DNA of 64,000 nt from Oceanisphaera sp. IT1-181 (GTDB taxonomy: Bacteria > Pseudomonadota > Gammaproteobacteria > Enterobacterales > Aeromonadaceae), in NCBI RefSeq assembly GCF_033807535.1, contig NZ_CP136856.1, positions 1,483,001-1,547,000 of the forward strand, written 5' to 3'. How positions within the stretch are numbered: the stretch's first letter is position 1; each line of letters starts with the position of its first letter. Shown in pieces: positions 26,047 to 35,786 of this stretch. Under the pieces are notes generated by a model. It was given only the letters and a program-made list of their open reading frames with translations. It did not search any database and was not told the DNA's origin. The translations under genes and the position numbers were made by a program.

Positions 26047-28110
26047 ATGAAATTAATATGCAGTTGGCTGTTATCCACGTCAATCGCACTCTCCAGCAGC
26101 CTAGCTTGGGCAGAGGGTAAAACCATGATAGTGCTGGATGCGTCTGGCTCTATGTGGGGCCAAATTAACGGCCAGCCTAAGTTGCAGATTGCCCGTGATG
26201 CTTTGGCCATCGTGCTCGGTGATGTGCCTGCTGATATGGAATTGGGCTTAATCCCCTACGGCCACCGAGAAAAAGGCAACTGTAACGATATTGAAGTGGT
26301 AGTCAAGCCTGCTGCAGGAACGGGGCCGGCCATTAATCTGGCTGCGGCTAACATGAAGTTTCTTGGTAAAACACCCTTGTCTGCGGCGGTGCTCAAAGCG
26401 GCAGAAGAGCTAGCTTACACCGAAGAAAAAGCCACCGTGATCTTGATTACCGATGGCCTAGAAAATTGCCAAGCCGACCCCTGTGCCGTGGGCGCCGAGT
26501 TAGCCAAGCAAGGCATTGATTTTACCGCACACGTGGTGGGATTTGATTTAACCGATGCCCAAGGTAAGCAGGTGGCGTGTTTAGCAGAAAATACCGGTGG
26601 TCGATATTTCGCTGCCACTAATGCAGATGAGCTACGCGATGCACTGTTAAATACCGTCGTGGTCACGCCCGAAAAAACAGCCGAGGTAGCGCCGCTGGTA
26701 TTACCGGAGGCAAGCTTGGATCCTGATAAGAGCGTGGCCATAGGGGCAGATATCACTGTGAGTTGGACAGGGCCCAATGGCGAGCATGATTATATTGACT
26801 TGGTGCCACTGGATTATAAAAAGACCCACGGTGAACTGGCATATACCTATACCAAAGCAGGCTCGCCGCTCACCGTGCGCGCGGCGGGTAAACCGGGCGC
26901 TTATCAAGTGCGCTATCTTTGGCGGGGCGTTGATAATCAACGCCATGTGTTGGCAACCGAAACCCTTGAGCTTACCGATACGGATGTGGCCTTAATTGCG
27001 CCAGATAACGTGCAAGCCGGTGGCAGTATTCCTATCCAATGGAAGGGGCCTGCGCATAAAGATGATTACCTCGATTTGGTACCGGATGGTGTCACGCGCA
27101 CCAGCGGTGAGCTTGCTTATGTGTATGTTACCGCTGAATCTGAGCCAGAGCTTGAGTTACGCGCGCCTACCAAACCTGGCGTTTATCACATTCGCTATAT
27201 CCTCAAAGGCTCAGATAAAAAACGGGTCTTGCACAGTATTCCCATTACCGTGCTGCCCGCCCAGGCGAGCGTCTCGGCGCCGAAGCAGGTAACTGCGGGC
27301 TCGATATTGCCGATTTTTTGGACCGGGCCTGCCGGTAAAGATGACTATGTAGATATAGTCGCGAGTGATCATAAGCGTATAGGCGGCGAGATCACCTATT
27401 TTTATACCCGAGACTCAGCAGATGGTGAGTCTCATGAGCTTAAGGTGCCGACCAAAGCGGGTGATTATTTAGTGCGTTATATCTTGCGCGGTGCGGGTGC
27501 CGACAGTGTGTTGGCCAAGCAACCCTTTAGTGTGACAGCCGCTGAGGCCAAAGTGTCAGTGCCCTTAAGCGTGGCCGCAGGCTCAGTCATAGCCGTGGAC
27601 TGGGCCGGGCCCGCCGGTAAAGATGACTATGTAGACATAGTACCGAGCGATCATAAGCGTATAGGCGGGGAGCTGACGTATTTTTATACGCGGGATGCAG
27701 TAGATGATGAGCCGAGTGAGCTTAAGGCGCCGTCTAAAGCCGGAGAGTATCAAGTGCGCTATATTTTGCGTGGCTCCGGCAGCGGCGTGGTACTGGCCAA
27801 ACAAGCTTTTAGCGTTACTAAGCCAGACGCGACTGTGGCCGTATCCCGCAGTGTACTTGCGGGTTCTACTCTTGACGTGACATGGACCGGCCCTGCTGGC
27901 CATGACGATTATGTAGATATAGTGGCCATTGACCATAAACGCATTGGCGGAGAATTGGCGTATTTTTATACACGAGATGCGGTGGATGATGAGCCGGGCC
28001 AGCTTAAAGCCCCAGCTAAAGCGGGAGAGTACCAAGTGCGTTATATCTTACGCGGATCCGGCAGTGGTGTGGTACTGGCCAAGCAAGCGTTTACGGTGGT
28101 AGATAACTGA
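26047..28110 (+). CDS. Secreted VWA-domain protein with five tandem Ig-like repeats
   Basis: 687 residues. A signal peptide ends at AWA (residue 22). The von Willebrand A domain follows, with the MIDAS motif DASGS (31-35), TPLSAA and ITDGLENC, and an internal disulfide candidate (CQADPC). From about residue 220 come five repeats of ~94 residues, each with WTGPAGKDDYVDIV-, GGELTYFYTRD- and YQVRYILRGSG-like segments. The last two repeats are almost identical, showing recent duplication. Likely a periplasmic or surface protein; the partner is unknown. ATG at 26047 has GCGAGG upstream; an in-frame ATG at 26020 is less likely. Confidence 0.88.
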   Translation: MKLICSWLLSTSIALSSSLAWAEGKTMIVLDASGSMWGQINGQPKLQIARDALAIVLGDVPADMELGLIPYGHREKGNCNDIEVVVKPAAGTGPAINLAAANMKFLGKTPLSAAVLKAAEELAYTEEKATVILITDGLENCQADPCAVGAELAKQGIDFTAHVVGFDLTDAQGKQVACLAENTGGRYFAATNADELRDALLNTVVVTPEKTAEVAPLVLPEASLDPDKSVAIGADITVSWTGPNGEHDYIDLVPLDYKKTHGELAYTYTKAGSPLTVRAAGKPGAYQVRYLWRGVDNQRHVLATETLELTDTDVALIAPDNVQAGGSIPIQWKGPAHKDDYLDLVPDGVTRTSGELAYVYVTAESEPELELRAPTKPGVYHIRYILKGSDKKRVLHSIPITVLPAQASVSAPKQVTAGSILPIFWTGPAGKDDYVDIVASDHKRIGGEITYFYTRDSADGESHELKVPTKAGDYLVRYILRGAGADSVLAKQPFSVTAAEAKVSVPLSVAAGSVIAVDWAGPAGKDDYVDIVPSDHKRIGGELTYFYTRDAVDDEPSELKAPSKAGEYQVRYILRGSGSGVVLAKQAFSVTKPDATVAVSRSVLAGSTLDVTWTGPAGHDDYVDIVAIDHKRIGGELAYFYTRDAVDDEPGQLKAPAKAGEYQVRYILRGSGSGVVLAKQAFTVVDN

Positions 28111-28116
28111 TTCGTT

Positions 28117-28386
28117 CCTGATTACCCACAAAGCTCAGCCATGTTTCAGTGAATTCAGTACCAATGAACTCAATAGGTTACAGGGAGATACCCGTCTCTT
28201 CGGCGAAGAGGGCTTCGGCACGGCTTTGGTTTTATTCCTAAACCACACAAACAGCCAGCGGAGCTGGCCAGCCGAATAAATTGGCTGCTACAAGTGCCAG
28301 ACCCTTGGCCTTGGAGCCAACCGGGCAGTGAGAAACGAACAAACCGAAACAGGGTGCATTATGGCTGAGGTTCATACGTAATCAGG
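28117..28386 (-). repeat. MITE-like repeat, copy 1
   Basis: A 270-bp element bounded by CCTGATTAC and GTAATCAGG. It is in opposite orientation to the copies at 51687 and 61103, sharing the end words CACAAAGCTCAGCCATG and GCATTATGGCTGAGGTTCATA and the inner words GGCCAGCC, GAATAAATTGGC and TCTTCGGCGAAGAG. No open frame. The three copies probably moved by a transposase encoded elsewhere. Confidence 0.75.
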
Positions 28387-28451
28387 TATTCGTTTGAGGG
28401 GTGCTTTGCGTTGTTGAGGGTAACAAACTTATTTGTTTGAACTTAAGCATT

Positions 28452-28480
28452 AAAAAAGGGGCAGCCAAGTGGCTGCCCCT
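28452..28480 (-). terminator. Terminator of ggt
   Basis: Read on the minus strand: AGGGGCAGCC-ACTT-GGCTGCCCCT followed by a T run. It lies 36 bp after the ggt stop. Confidence 0.92.
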
Positions 28481-28515
28481 GTTCATTATCTACTGATTTA
28501 AATCTGGATATAAGC

Positions 28516-30255
28516 TTACTGTTTCTGGACCAGCGCCGTACCCACGCCGTGGCGCTTAGACTCACTGACTGCGGTTACAGTACCGTCAGCGTTAAAGACG
28601 ATGCCATTGGCGGCGCCTATTTGGTCGGTCTCGGTAAATTTATGGCCCTTGGCTGCTAGCGCCTTGGCTTGCTCGCTATTAGGAAAGGCCAACATAGTTT
28701 CTACCAAAGTAGTGTCGCCATTGCGCTGGCTTAAGCGCGGCGCGTCTACGGCTTCACTCAGTGACATGCCTAAATCAATGTGATTGACCATGGTTTGCAG
28801 CACGGTAGTGATAATAGTGGAGCCACCGGGTGAGCCGATGGTAAAGGCGGGTTTGTTGTCTTTCAGCACTATAGTGGGGCTCATGCTGGAGCGAGGGCGC
28901 TTAAAGGCTTCTGCCACGTTAGGGTGGGGCGCACTAAAGTCAAAGTCGGTCATCTCGTTATTCAGCAAGAAGCCGCGTCCGGGCACCACTATGCCGCTGC
29001 CACCCCAATCTTCGATGGTAAAGGTATAGGCCACCACATTACCCTCGCGGTCTGAAACAGCTAAGTGTGTGGTATGCAAGGTCTCTGGGCTTAAAGTGGC
29101 GCTCGCTGGGCGCAGTGGCACAGAGGGGTCTTCTTGATACACAAAAGGATCCCCGGGCTCGCTCTTGTTCAGCGCTTGACCGCTCATCAACTTGGCGCGG
29201 TGCTTGGCATAGTCTTTAGACAGCAAACCTAGGGTAGGTACATCCGTATATTCACTGTCGGCGACATACGCATTGCGATCCGCAAAGGCGAGGCGAGAGG
29301 CTTGTAAATATAAGTGCTCCACCTCTGCCCGTGGCAGGTTAGCTAAATCAAAGGTCTCCAGCATATTAAGCGCTTGGGCGATGGCAATACCCCCACTGGA
29401 GGGCGGCGCCATACCGTACACATCATAACCGCGGTAGGTGGAGTGAATGGGTTGGCGGATCCGCACTTCGTAATCTTTAAGATCGTTCAAGCTCATTTTG
29501 CCTGAGAGCACTTGCGTACCCTCGGTCACCGGCGGTTGATTAACGGCGGCTACTATCTCTTGGGCTATATCCCCTTCATAAAATGCCTTAGCGCCGCCCT
29601 TGGTCAGTAGTCGATAAGTATTGGCTAAGTCTGGGTTACTGAAGTGGGTGCCAACGGCATGGGCTTTACCGTCAGTTAAATACAGCTTTTTGGCGCTCTC
29701 AAAGCGAGCAAATTTTTTCTCGTTAATTTGGCTGATGCGGTGAAAGTTTTCGCTGACGGCAAAGCCGTCGTTGGCCACCTTGATGGCGGGTGCTAATAGC
29801 TGCTCAAAATTCATGGTGCCATAGCGAGTGAGGGCTTCTTGCCAGCCTAATACTGTGCCGGGCACGCCCACTGAAATGCCATTGGGCACTGCTGCTTCCC
29901 ATTCCAGCGCCACACCATCGGCTAAAAATACCGAAGGGTTAAAGTAGGCGGGCGCGGTTTCTCGGTGATCGATGCTGATCACCTTGTCGTCTTTAGCGGA
30001 GTAAATCAGCATAAAGCCGCCACCGCCGATGCCGCAACTAAAGGGGTCGGTAACGCCCAGTGTGGCGGCTGCTGCCACTGCTGCATCGATGGCGTTGCCA
30101 CCTTTATCTAAAATCTGCAGTGCGGCCTGGCTGGCTTGTTCCGATACGGTGGCCACAGCACCGCCATGGCCGGTACTCACGGCGGGGGCGGCATATAACT
30201 GAAAACAACTGAGTAACAAAGCCGTTGCGAGGGCGGGTCGAAAGTCCTTTTTCAT
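28516..30255 (-). CDS. ggt: Gamma-glutamyltransferase
   Basis: 579 residues, periplasmic. Signal peptide MKKDFRPALATALLLSCF up to about LYA; the large subunit has GGNAIDAAVAAAATLGV and SIDHRETAP. The autocatalytic site is LHTTHLAVSD, where the second Thr becomes the N-terminal nucleophile of the small subunit, followed by GSPGGSTIITTV. It cleaves gamma-glutamyl bonds of glutathione and related peptides. ATG at 30255 has GGAG 8 bp upstream; in-frame starts further out would precede the signal peptide. Monocistronic. Confidence 0.95.
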   Translation of the reverse strand: MKKDFRPALATALLLSCFQLYAAPAVSTGHGGAVATVSEQASQAALQILDKGGNAIDAAVAAAATLGVTDPFSCGIGGGGFMLIYSAKDDKVISIDHRETAPAYFNPSVFLADGVALEWEAAVPNGISVGVPGTVLGWQEALTRYGTMNFEQLLAPAIKVANDGFAVSENFHRISQINEKKFARFESAKKLYLTDGKAHAVGTHFSNPDLANTYRLLTKGGAKAFYEGDIAQEIVAAVNQPPVTEGTQVLSGKMSLNDLKDYEVRIRQPIHSTYRGYDVYGMAPPSSGGIAIAQALNMLETFDLANLPRAEVEHLYLQASRLAFADRNAYVADSEYTDVPTLGLLSKDYAKHRAKLMSGQALNKSEPGDPFVYQEDPSVPLRPASATLSPETLHTTHLAVSDREGNVVAYTFTIEDWGGSGIVVPGRGFLLNNEMTDFDFSAPHPNVAEAFKRPRSSMSPTIVLKDNKPAFTIGSPGGSTIITTVLQTMVNHIDLGMSLSEAVDAPRLSQRNGDTTLVETMLAFPNSEQAKALAAKGHKFTETDQIGAANGIVFNADGTVTAVSESKRHGVGTALVQKQ

Positions 30256-30586
30256 GTTTAACTCTCCTTGAACTATCAGCTGAACGCACACCTTTGCATG
30301 CGCTACATGAGTCATAACGTGTCACGCGTCTATCAGCGCCAAGCCTAATAATGAGTGGTTAATAGCAACAGATTAACCGTGACTGCTTAACAGTGAGCAG
30401 CTCACACTGCCCAAGCGCTGGCGGTGACCGAACAAAAAGCAGTGTAATGGTTATTGTTCGCCGCTTGCTGAGTCAGAGTGCAAAAGTGTGGCTAACCTCT
30501 CGCATTGGTCGTTGTACATCTGGCCAAGGTGCGCTCAAGCTTGCATGATAAGACTAATAAACATCGAATAGCAGCGGGAGTTGATG
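30256..30586. other. Intergenic region between divergent ggt and a lipoprotein gene
   Basis: About 330 bp that must hold two promoters. No repeat or RNA recognised. Confidence 0.4.
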
Positions 30587-30928
30587 ATGCAAATAAAAAT
30601 AGGGCTGTTAGTAGTCGCGGCACTCGCTTTAGTCGGCTGCTTTGATAATAGCGGCGGGCCGCAAGTAAGCCAAAACGAGGAAGCGGGCTTAGCGAACCCT
30701 GCAGTCACTGCCGAGTTTCCGGGTTGCTCAAATGACTGGTACCAGCAAGTAGACAGCCAGGTTGTTACGGGTGATGGGCAAGGTCATGGGCCCGACTTAG
30801 GCTCCAGTGAATGGCGCTCTGTGGTGGAATTTAAGTTGGGTATTCGCGGCGACAGTGCTTTAGCGGACTTGAACAGTGAAGAGTGGTGTCATTATATTGA
30901 TACCCATTATATTCACGATGGTGATTGA
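30587..30928 (+). CDS. Small lipoprotein, unknown function
   Basis: 113 residues with lipobox LVGCFDN (Cys about 18). The mature part includes FPGCSNDWYQQVDSQV, DLGSSEWRSVVEFKLGIRG and ends EWCHYIDTHYI. A second and third Cys could form a disulfide. No family recognised. GGGAG lies 6 bp before ATG 30587; ATG 30584 and TTG 30581 are alternatives. It is 25 bp before the cupin gene and may be co-transcribed. Confidence 0.7.
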   Translation: MQIKIGLLVVAALALVGCFDNSGGPQVSQNEEAGLANPAVTAEFPGCSNDWYQQVDSQVVTGDGQGHGPDLGSSEWRSVVEFKLGIRGDSALADLNSEEWCHYIDTHYIHDGD

Positions 30929-30953
30929 TAGAGTCAGACGCTGAGGTTCTCCG

Positions 30954-31283
30954 ATGCACAATATGTTCGAAAATATCCCGGCCGATTTAACTCACGAGCA
31001 CTTTTTAGACTTGCTCAATACACCAAATGTACGCATTGAGCGGATCCTGTCTAAAGGGCATAGCTCACCTGAGCAGGGTTGGTATGACCAAGAGCAAGAT
31101 GAGTGGGTGTTGGTGCTGCAAGGCGAGGGCAGTTTAGTGTTTGCCGATGGCCAAGTTGTGACGCTTAACGTCGGCGATTTTTTGCATATTCCTGCTCATA
31201 CCTTGCATAAAGTTACCCATCCTAAGCCTGATGATCTTACCGTGTGGCTGGCTATTTTCTTTCAACATGCCGATAGTTCTTAG
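30954..31283 (+). CDS. Cupin domain protein
   Basis: 109 residues, a single small cupin barrel. The sequence has GWYDQEQDEWVLVLQGEGSL, then GDFLHIPAHTLHKVTHP, which supplies the G-x5-P-x-G-like and H-x3-H metal site of cupin motif 2. Proteins of this sort are often phosphoribosylaminoimidazole- or sugar-binding-like cupins of unknown substrate. Cytoplasmic. Confidence 0.88.
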   Translation: MHNMFENIPADLTHEHFLDLLNTPNVRIERILSKGHSSPEQGWYDQEQDEWVLVLQGEGSLVFADGQVVTLNVGDFLHIPAHTLHKVTHPKPDDLTVWLAIFFQHADSS

Positions 31284-31397
31284 AACATACAGCAGTGCTG
31301 GCCGCTAAAAAGGAAAATTTACGGCCTATTTACGGCCTAATAGTCATAAAGTATGCAATATACTGAAACCAGTAACACAACATGAAAGGAAGCGTGA

Positions 31398-32381
31398 ATG
31401 GAGTTACTGTTTCTGGGTACGTCTGCGGGCACGCCCACTAAAAGCCGTAATGTAACAGGGTTGGCGTTAAGAAAGGTCGACGCTAAACCTTGGATATTAG
31501 TGGATTGCGGGGAAGCGACGCAGCATCGTATTCTGCGTGCACCTATATCATTACATCGCTTACAAGCAATTTGTATTACCCATTTACATGGCGATCACTG
31601 CTACGGCTTGCCGGGGTTGTTGGCCAGTGCCAGCCTAATGGGGCGCACGGCACCACTCACCATTATTGGGCCTAAAGAGTTACCAGAATGGTTGCGAATT
31701 ACGCTGCAGCTTACTCAGGTTACCTTGGGTTATGAGCTGGATTTTATTGATGTGGCCAGTTTAACGGCCCCAGTGGCGCTGGACGATTTTTTGGTTTCAG
31801 CGATACCACTGTCGCATCGGGTGGCGTGCTTTGCTTATCAGTTTGTAGAAACGGTTGTGTTGCGCAAACTTGATAAGGCTAAGTTATTGGCGGACGACAT
31901 TGAATCAGGCGAGGTCTGGGGGCAGTTGCTGCGCGGTGAAACCGCCACTTTGCCTGATGGGCGCATTATTAACGGTGAGCGTAGTAGTGATGAATATCTG
32001 TTGCCGACACGCCCCCCCTATACAGTGATTATTGCTGGCGATAATGATAATCCCGCTTTGCTGGCACACTGCGCACAATCGGCGCAGCTGCTGGTTCATG
32101 AAGCCACCTATACCCAAGATATTGCCGATAAAGTGGGCGCCGAAGCGCAGCATAGCTCGGCGAAAATGATTGCCGAATTTGCCCAAGCGGTGGCCTTGCC
32201 TAACTTAATACTCACGCACTTTAGCCCTCGTTATAGAAATGGCGGTAAAGGACATACCATTAATGAAATCGAGCAAGAAGCGAGGCAGTACTACAGCGGC
32301 ACCTTGTTTTTGGCTCAAGATCTCGCGCTGTATCACTTGGATAATTCAGGCAAGCTGAGTAAACGCGACGCTAGCGGCTAG
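31398..32381 (+). CDS. rnz: Ribonuclease Z family metallo-beta-lactamase
   Basis: 327 residues. FLGTSAGTPTKSRNVTGL is the RNase Z N-terminal signature, THLHGDHCYGLPG the HxHxDH metal motif, VIIAGDNDNPALL supplies a further metal-ligand Asp and LTHFSPRY the last His. It processes tRNA 3' ends or acts as a general RNase (ElaC/RNase BN type). Length is typical. AAGGAAG upstream of the ATG. Single gene. Confidence 0.92.
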   Translation: MELLFLGTSAGTPTKSRNVTGLALRKVDAKPWILVDCGEATQHRILRAPISLHRLQAICITHLHGDHCYGLPGLLASASLMGRTAPLTIIGPKELPEWLRITLQLTQVTLGYELDFIDVASLTAPVALDDFLVSAIPLSHRVACFAYQFVETVVLRKLDKAKLLADDIESGEVWGQLLRGETATLPDGRIINGERSSDEYLLPTRPPYTVIIAGDNDNPALLAHCAQSAQLLVHEATYTQDIADKVGAEAQHSSAKMIAEFAQAVALPNLILTHFSPRYRNGGKGHTINEIEQEARQYYSGTLFLAQDLALYHLDNSGKLSKRDASG

Positions 32382-32412
32382 CGAACCAAGGTGACTTAAT
32401 CGGCATAGGTTA

Positions 32413-33483
32413 ATGGTGGATACGGATATGGCAGATTCTTTCTTAACGCAACTGGGTATTCAATATCCGATTATTCAAGCGCCTATGGCGGGTACGGCGA
32501 CGGTGGCGTTAGCGGCGGCGGTGTCTAATGCGGGGGGGCTTGGCTCCTTAGGCTTAGGCGCAAGCGATGTAGGGCAAGCGCGCCAGCAAATCCGTGAGCT
32601 TAAGCAGGCCACGGCTGGGCCTTTTAATGTGAACTTTTTCTGTCATCAAGCACCTCTCGACGACCCTGCTCGCAATCAACAGTGGTTGAACGTGCTGGCG
32701 CCTTACTTTACTGAGTTTGGTGCGCATGTGCCTACTGACATAGCGCCTGCATACCCGAGCTTTAATGATAATCCCGACCTGCTCGCCATGCTGTTGAGTG
32801 AACGGCCTGCGGTAGTGAGCTTTCATTTTGGTTTGCCGAGTCAAGCCAGTATTGAGGCGCTGCAAACGGCGGGCATAAAATTGTTAGGCTGTGCGACTAA
32901 TGTCGATGAAGCACACGCCATTATTGAGGCTGGGCTTGATGGCATTATTGCTCAAGGCATTGAAGCGGGCGGCCATAGAGGCGTCTTTGATTCGGCACAA
33001 GATCCAGAGCTGGGCCTGTTCGGTTTATTACAGTTATTAACACCCCAGTGTTCGCTGCCCATTATTGCCGCCGGCGGCATTATGAATGGGCAGGGTATTA
33101 GGCAGGTATTAAACTTAGGCGCCAGTGCTGCGCAATTAGGCACGGCTTTCATCTTATGTCCAGAGTCGAATGCCAGTCAGGATTATCGTGCCCATTTGGG
33201 CAGTGCCAAGGCGTACCATACGGGTATTACGACGATGATTTCTGGACGACCGGCGCGGGGGCTCGCTAATCGCTGGCATCAAGAGCTTGGCGTGTATGGT
33301 GCCAAATTGGCCGCTTATCCGACGGCCTACAGCGCGGCAAAAGCCTTACATCTGGCGGCCAGCCAACGGGGTTGCCATGACTTTTCTGCCTATTGGGCCG
33401 GACAAGGGGCGCCGTTAGCCCGCGCCTTACCCGCAGCTGAATTAATGAAAGCTTTAATCGTAGAGTTAGCGCGCGGCGAATAA
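32413..33483 (+). CDS. Nitronate monooxygenase
   Basis: 356 residues, TIM-barrel flavoprotein. QYPIIQAPMAGTATVAL is the N-terminal FMN-binding signature, GIEAGGHRG the catalytic/FMN loop, and PIIAAGGIMNGQGI and GASAAQLGTAFI bind the FMN phosphate. It oxidises nitronates such as propionate 3-nitronate. It starts 31 bp after rnz; ATG at 32428 is an alternative start closer to the domain. Cytoplasmic. Confidence 0.93.
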   Translation: MVDTDMADSFLTQLGIQYPIIQAPMAGTATVALAAAVSNAGGLGSLGLGASDVGQARQQIRELKQATAGPFNVNFFCHQAPLDDPARNQQWLNVLAPYFTEFGAHVPTDIAPAYPSFNDNPDLLAMLLSERPAVVSFHFGLPSQASIEALQTAGIKLLGCATNVDEAHAIIEAGLDGIIAQGIEAGGHRGVFDSAQDPELGLFGLLQLLTPQCSLPIIAAGGIMNGQGIRQVLNLGASAAQLGTAFILCPESNASQDYRAHLGSAKAYHTGITTMISGRPARGLANRWHQELGVYGAKLAAYPTAYSAAKALHLAASQRGCHDFSAYWAGQGAPLARALPAAELMKALIVELARGE

Positions 33484-33589
33484 GAGAAGCGGTAGCAGAT
33501 TGAAAGTTGAGGCTTTTAAGCGAGCGTAAAGGGATAGGTGCCTAGCACTAGGTAGAGCAGGCTGCTTTGAATAATTTATACCAATCGAA

Positions 33590-33760
33590 GTAAAAATATG
33601 TTCTATCTCGTCCTTTTGGTAAAGAGGACTTCAGCACGTTTTTTGTTTTTACTTTGTAGCCGTCAACTTGTTCGACGGGCCAGCTTCGCTGGCTATTTTA
33701 AAACATAAAACCGTGGCGAATAAATTGCCACACTACAAAAAACAGTCTTGCGAAGCAGGA
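33590..33760. repeat. Intergenic repeat (palindromic family)
   Basis: Related to the other intergenic repeats: GTAAAGAGGACTTC, GCCAGCTTCGCTGGC, CCGTGGCGAATAAATTGCC and CTTGCGAAGCAGGAT. No frame. Confidence 0.65.
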
Positions 33761-33830
33761 TGGTATGATCAGTTAGATTTCCAGAATGGTATTAGATAGT
33801 TCTTGCTAGCCAGCAATCAGCAACGAAAGA

Positions 33831-33861
33831 TTGCACTCTTTAGCTGTGCTAAAGAGTGCAA
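33831..33861. terminator. Perfect hairpin between convergent genes
   Basis: TTGCACTCTTTAGC-TGT-GCTAAAGAGTGCAA is a 14-bp perfect stem with a 3-nt loop. Its place between convergent nitronate monooxygenase and arcC suggests a terminator, but neither side has a clean T run. Confidence 0.5.
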
Positions 33862-33945
33862 TAAAAGGAGCAGTAAAGTCGTCTCGTTAAGCTGAGTTAA
33901 CGGCAACCTAGCTCAAAGCCCGCTGCCTCTACTTAGCCAAGGTGA

Positions 33946-34863
33946 TTACTCTGCCGGTTCGCTCACGATATGAGTACCTGCCTGGCCGCCTAATAATGCC
34001 AAGGCTTCAGACAAACGACCAATGGCACTAAAACCGCCAGACTCGGCAAAACTGCACGCGGCCTTGATTTTTGGCCCCATGGATCCTGCAGGAAGGTTGA
34101 GCGCTATGCTCTCAGCCACCGTGAGTGTGCTTAACGGCTTAGCGTCTGGGGTACCAAAGCCATGGTATACGGCTTCAACATCCGTCAGTAGCAAGAGCGC
34201 ATCGGCGCCAAGCTGCTTAGCTAAAAATGCCGTAGAGAGGTCTTTATCAATCACAGCTTCAATGCCTTGCAAGCCGTTATTGGCATCACGCACCACCGGA
34301 ATACCGCCGCCGCCGTTGCAGATGACCACTACGTTTTTTTCCACCAACAATTGAATTACGCCTAAATCAGGAATATCCAAGGGTTGAGGAGAGGCCACCA
34401 CACGACGCCATTTATTGCCATCTTGGGCAATCTGCCAGCCGGCTTTAGCGGCGCGTTCTTCGGCTTCTTCTTGGCTGTATACGGGACCAATAAACTTAGT
34501 GGGCGTTAAAAAAGCGGGGTCTGCGGCATCCACTACCACTTGCGTCAGCAAGGTGGCAATCGGGCGGCTGTTCTGCAAGGCATTTTCTAGCTCTTGTTCA
34601 ACCAAGTAGCCAATCATGCCTGCAGTTTGTGCACCCAACACATCAAGTGGATAGCTTTCTGCGGCGTTATAGGCTTCTGCTTGCAAGGACAACAAGCCCA
34701 CTTGTGGGCCATTACCATGAGTGATCACCAGCTGATGGCCGGCTTTAACAATTTGGGCCAAAGCAAGCGCGGCCACTTTTACGTTCTCGCGCTGTACTTG
34801 AGCCGTCAGCGGCTCACCGCGCTGTAATAAGGCATTACCGCCTAGTGCTGCTACAACTAACAT
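33946..34863 (-). CDS. arcC: Carbamate kinase
   Basis: 305 residues from ATG 34863. LVVAALGGNALLQRG is the N-terminal ATP/carbamoyl-phosphate signature, ITHGNGPQVGLL and VVICNGGGGIPVV are further conserved loops, and GSMGPKIKAACSF the C-terminal motif. It makes ATP from carbamoyl phosphate and ADP. The frame extends 23 codons upstream, but the family starts at the chosen Met. No arcA or arcB lies beside it, so it may serve purine/allantoin or general carbamoyl-phosphate use; this is inference. Confidence 0.93.
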   Translation of the reverse strand: MLVVAALGGNALLQRGEPLTAQVQRENVKVAALALAQIVKAGHQLVITHGNGPQVGLLSLQAEAYNAAESYPLDVLGAQTAGMIGYLVEQELENALQNSRPIATLLTQVVVDAADPAFLTPTKFIGPVYSQEEAEERAAKAGWQIAQDGNKWRRVVASPQPLDIPDLGVIQLLVEKNVVVICNGGGGIPVVRDANNGLQGIEAVIDKDLSTAFLAKQLGADALLLLTDVEAVYHGFGTPDAKPLSTLTVAESIALNLPAGSMGPKIKAACSFAESGGFSAIGRLSEALALLGGQAGTHIVSEPAE

Positions 34864-35378
34864 AATTAAGGTCTTAAATTTGGCCACATCAGGAATGCTG
34901 ATGTGGATAGGACTTTTTGCTTGAGAAGTCACCGGCCTAAGCCTGCGCTCAAACAGCTCTAATAATGATGCGCATCACGGATCGAGTCAGTGAGGGCTGG
35001 CTGTTTTACTACCCAAGTCGGTTCGAGATAACCCAAACGGCTTGGATGCCGCCGCGCATTCTACTCATTTAGCTCAATAAAAGCAGCAAATTCTGCCTTT
35101 TGTAATGAAGAGTAAAGCCAAAAAAGACAGGGTATGGGTGCTTGCTAGCCAGAGGCGGAAATGGTTGCACATTTTTTGAATGCCGAGTGCGTATTTTGCG
35201 CCAGAATTCCGCCCCACTAGGGTTTTCATTTCCCTAAAGATCGTAACAACTAACGCTCATTTTCATTTACCTTACATAAATTTCAAATAACTCATTATTA
35301 AGTGTGTTTTTTATCTTCGGGTGAAGGTTGTTTCGGTGTGCTTGGAGTCTTTTGTAATGATCTTGTGAATGGACGTAA
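34864..35378. other. Intergenic region, no gene seen
   Basis: About 510 bp between arcC and a chemoreceptor remnant. Part (35300-35378) may be further decayed chemoreceptor sequence, but no residues are recognisable before 35379. Confidence 0.35.
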
Positions 35379-35552
35379 TCGGCAACGAAAGAGCAGGGCG
35401 CGGTGGCAGAGCACATTAATGACTCGGCGCACTTGATTTTAGACAGTGTCGCCAGTATTTACCATAATGCAGAGTAACAACTGGAAGCGATCAAGGTGCA
35501 GCAGACGCGCGCCGAGCAGTTACGCAGTTTGGTGACGCAATTTAAGGTGTAA
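35379..35552 (+). pseudogene. Methyl-accepting chemotaxis protein, C-terminal remnant
   Basis: The frame reads SATKEQGAVAEHINDSAHLI up to a TAA at 35475 and resumes as QLEAIKVQQTRAEQLRSLV plus TQFKV before the final stop. This is the conserved extreme C-terminus of chemoreceptors (EEQ..V...I..I, ending L..LV..FKV). All sensory and signalling domains are missing and an internal stop is present. Confidence 0.75.
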
Positions 35553-35626
35553 TACTTTCAGTGACCCTAATGGGTGAGGGGTAAGGCGAGAGGTAAAAAA
35601 ACGCCAAGCCTTCGGCGAGTACCCAA

Positions 35627-35658
35627 ACACCTTCACACCTTGTGTGAGGGTGTTTTTT
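35627..35658 (+). terminator. Rho-independent terminator
   Basis: ACACCTTCACAC-CTT-GTGTGAGGGTGT is followed by a T run. It is probably the old terminator of the chemoreceptor gene. Confidence 0.85.
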
Positions 35659-35786
35659 GTTTGAAGACGTCGTTATTTTTAGAGTGGGGCAGGCGGCAGG
35701 TTTTTTGGCGCGTTTAATCAAAAGTTGCGGATGTGCTAATATAGCGGGCTGTCAGCCAGACTGACGTGGCTAATTGATATGAGGAG

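Noticed and set aside
27583..28035. Minus-strand 150-residue frame
   Set aside because: Antisense to the VWA repeats; its own repetition only mirrors them.
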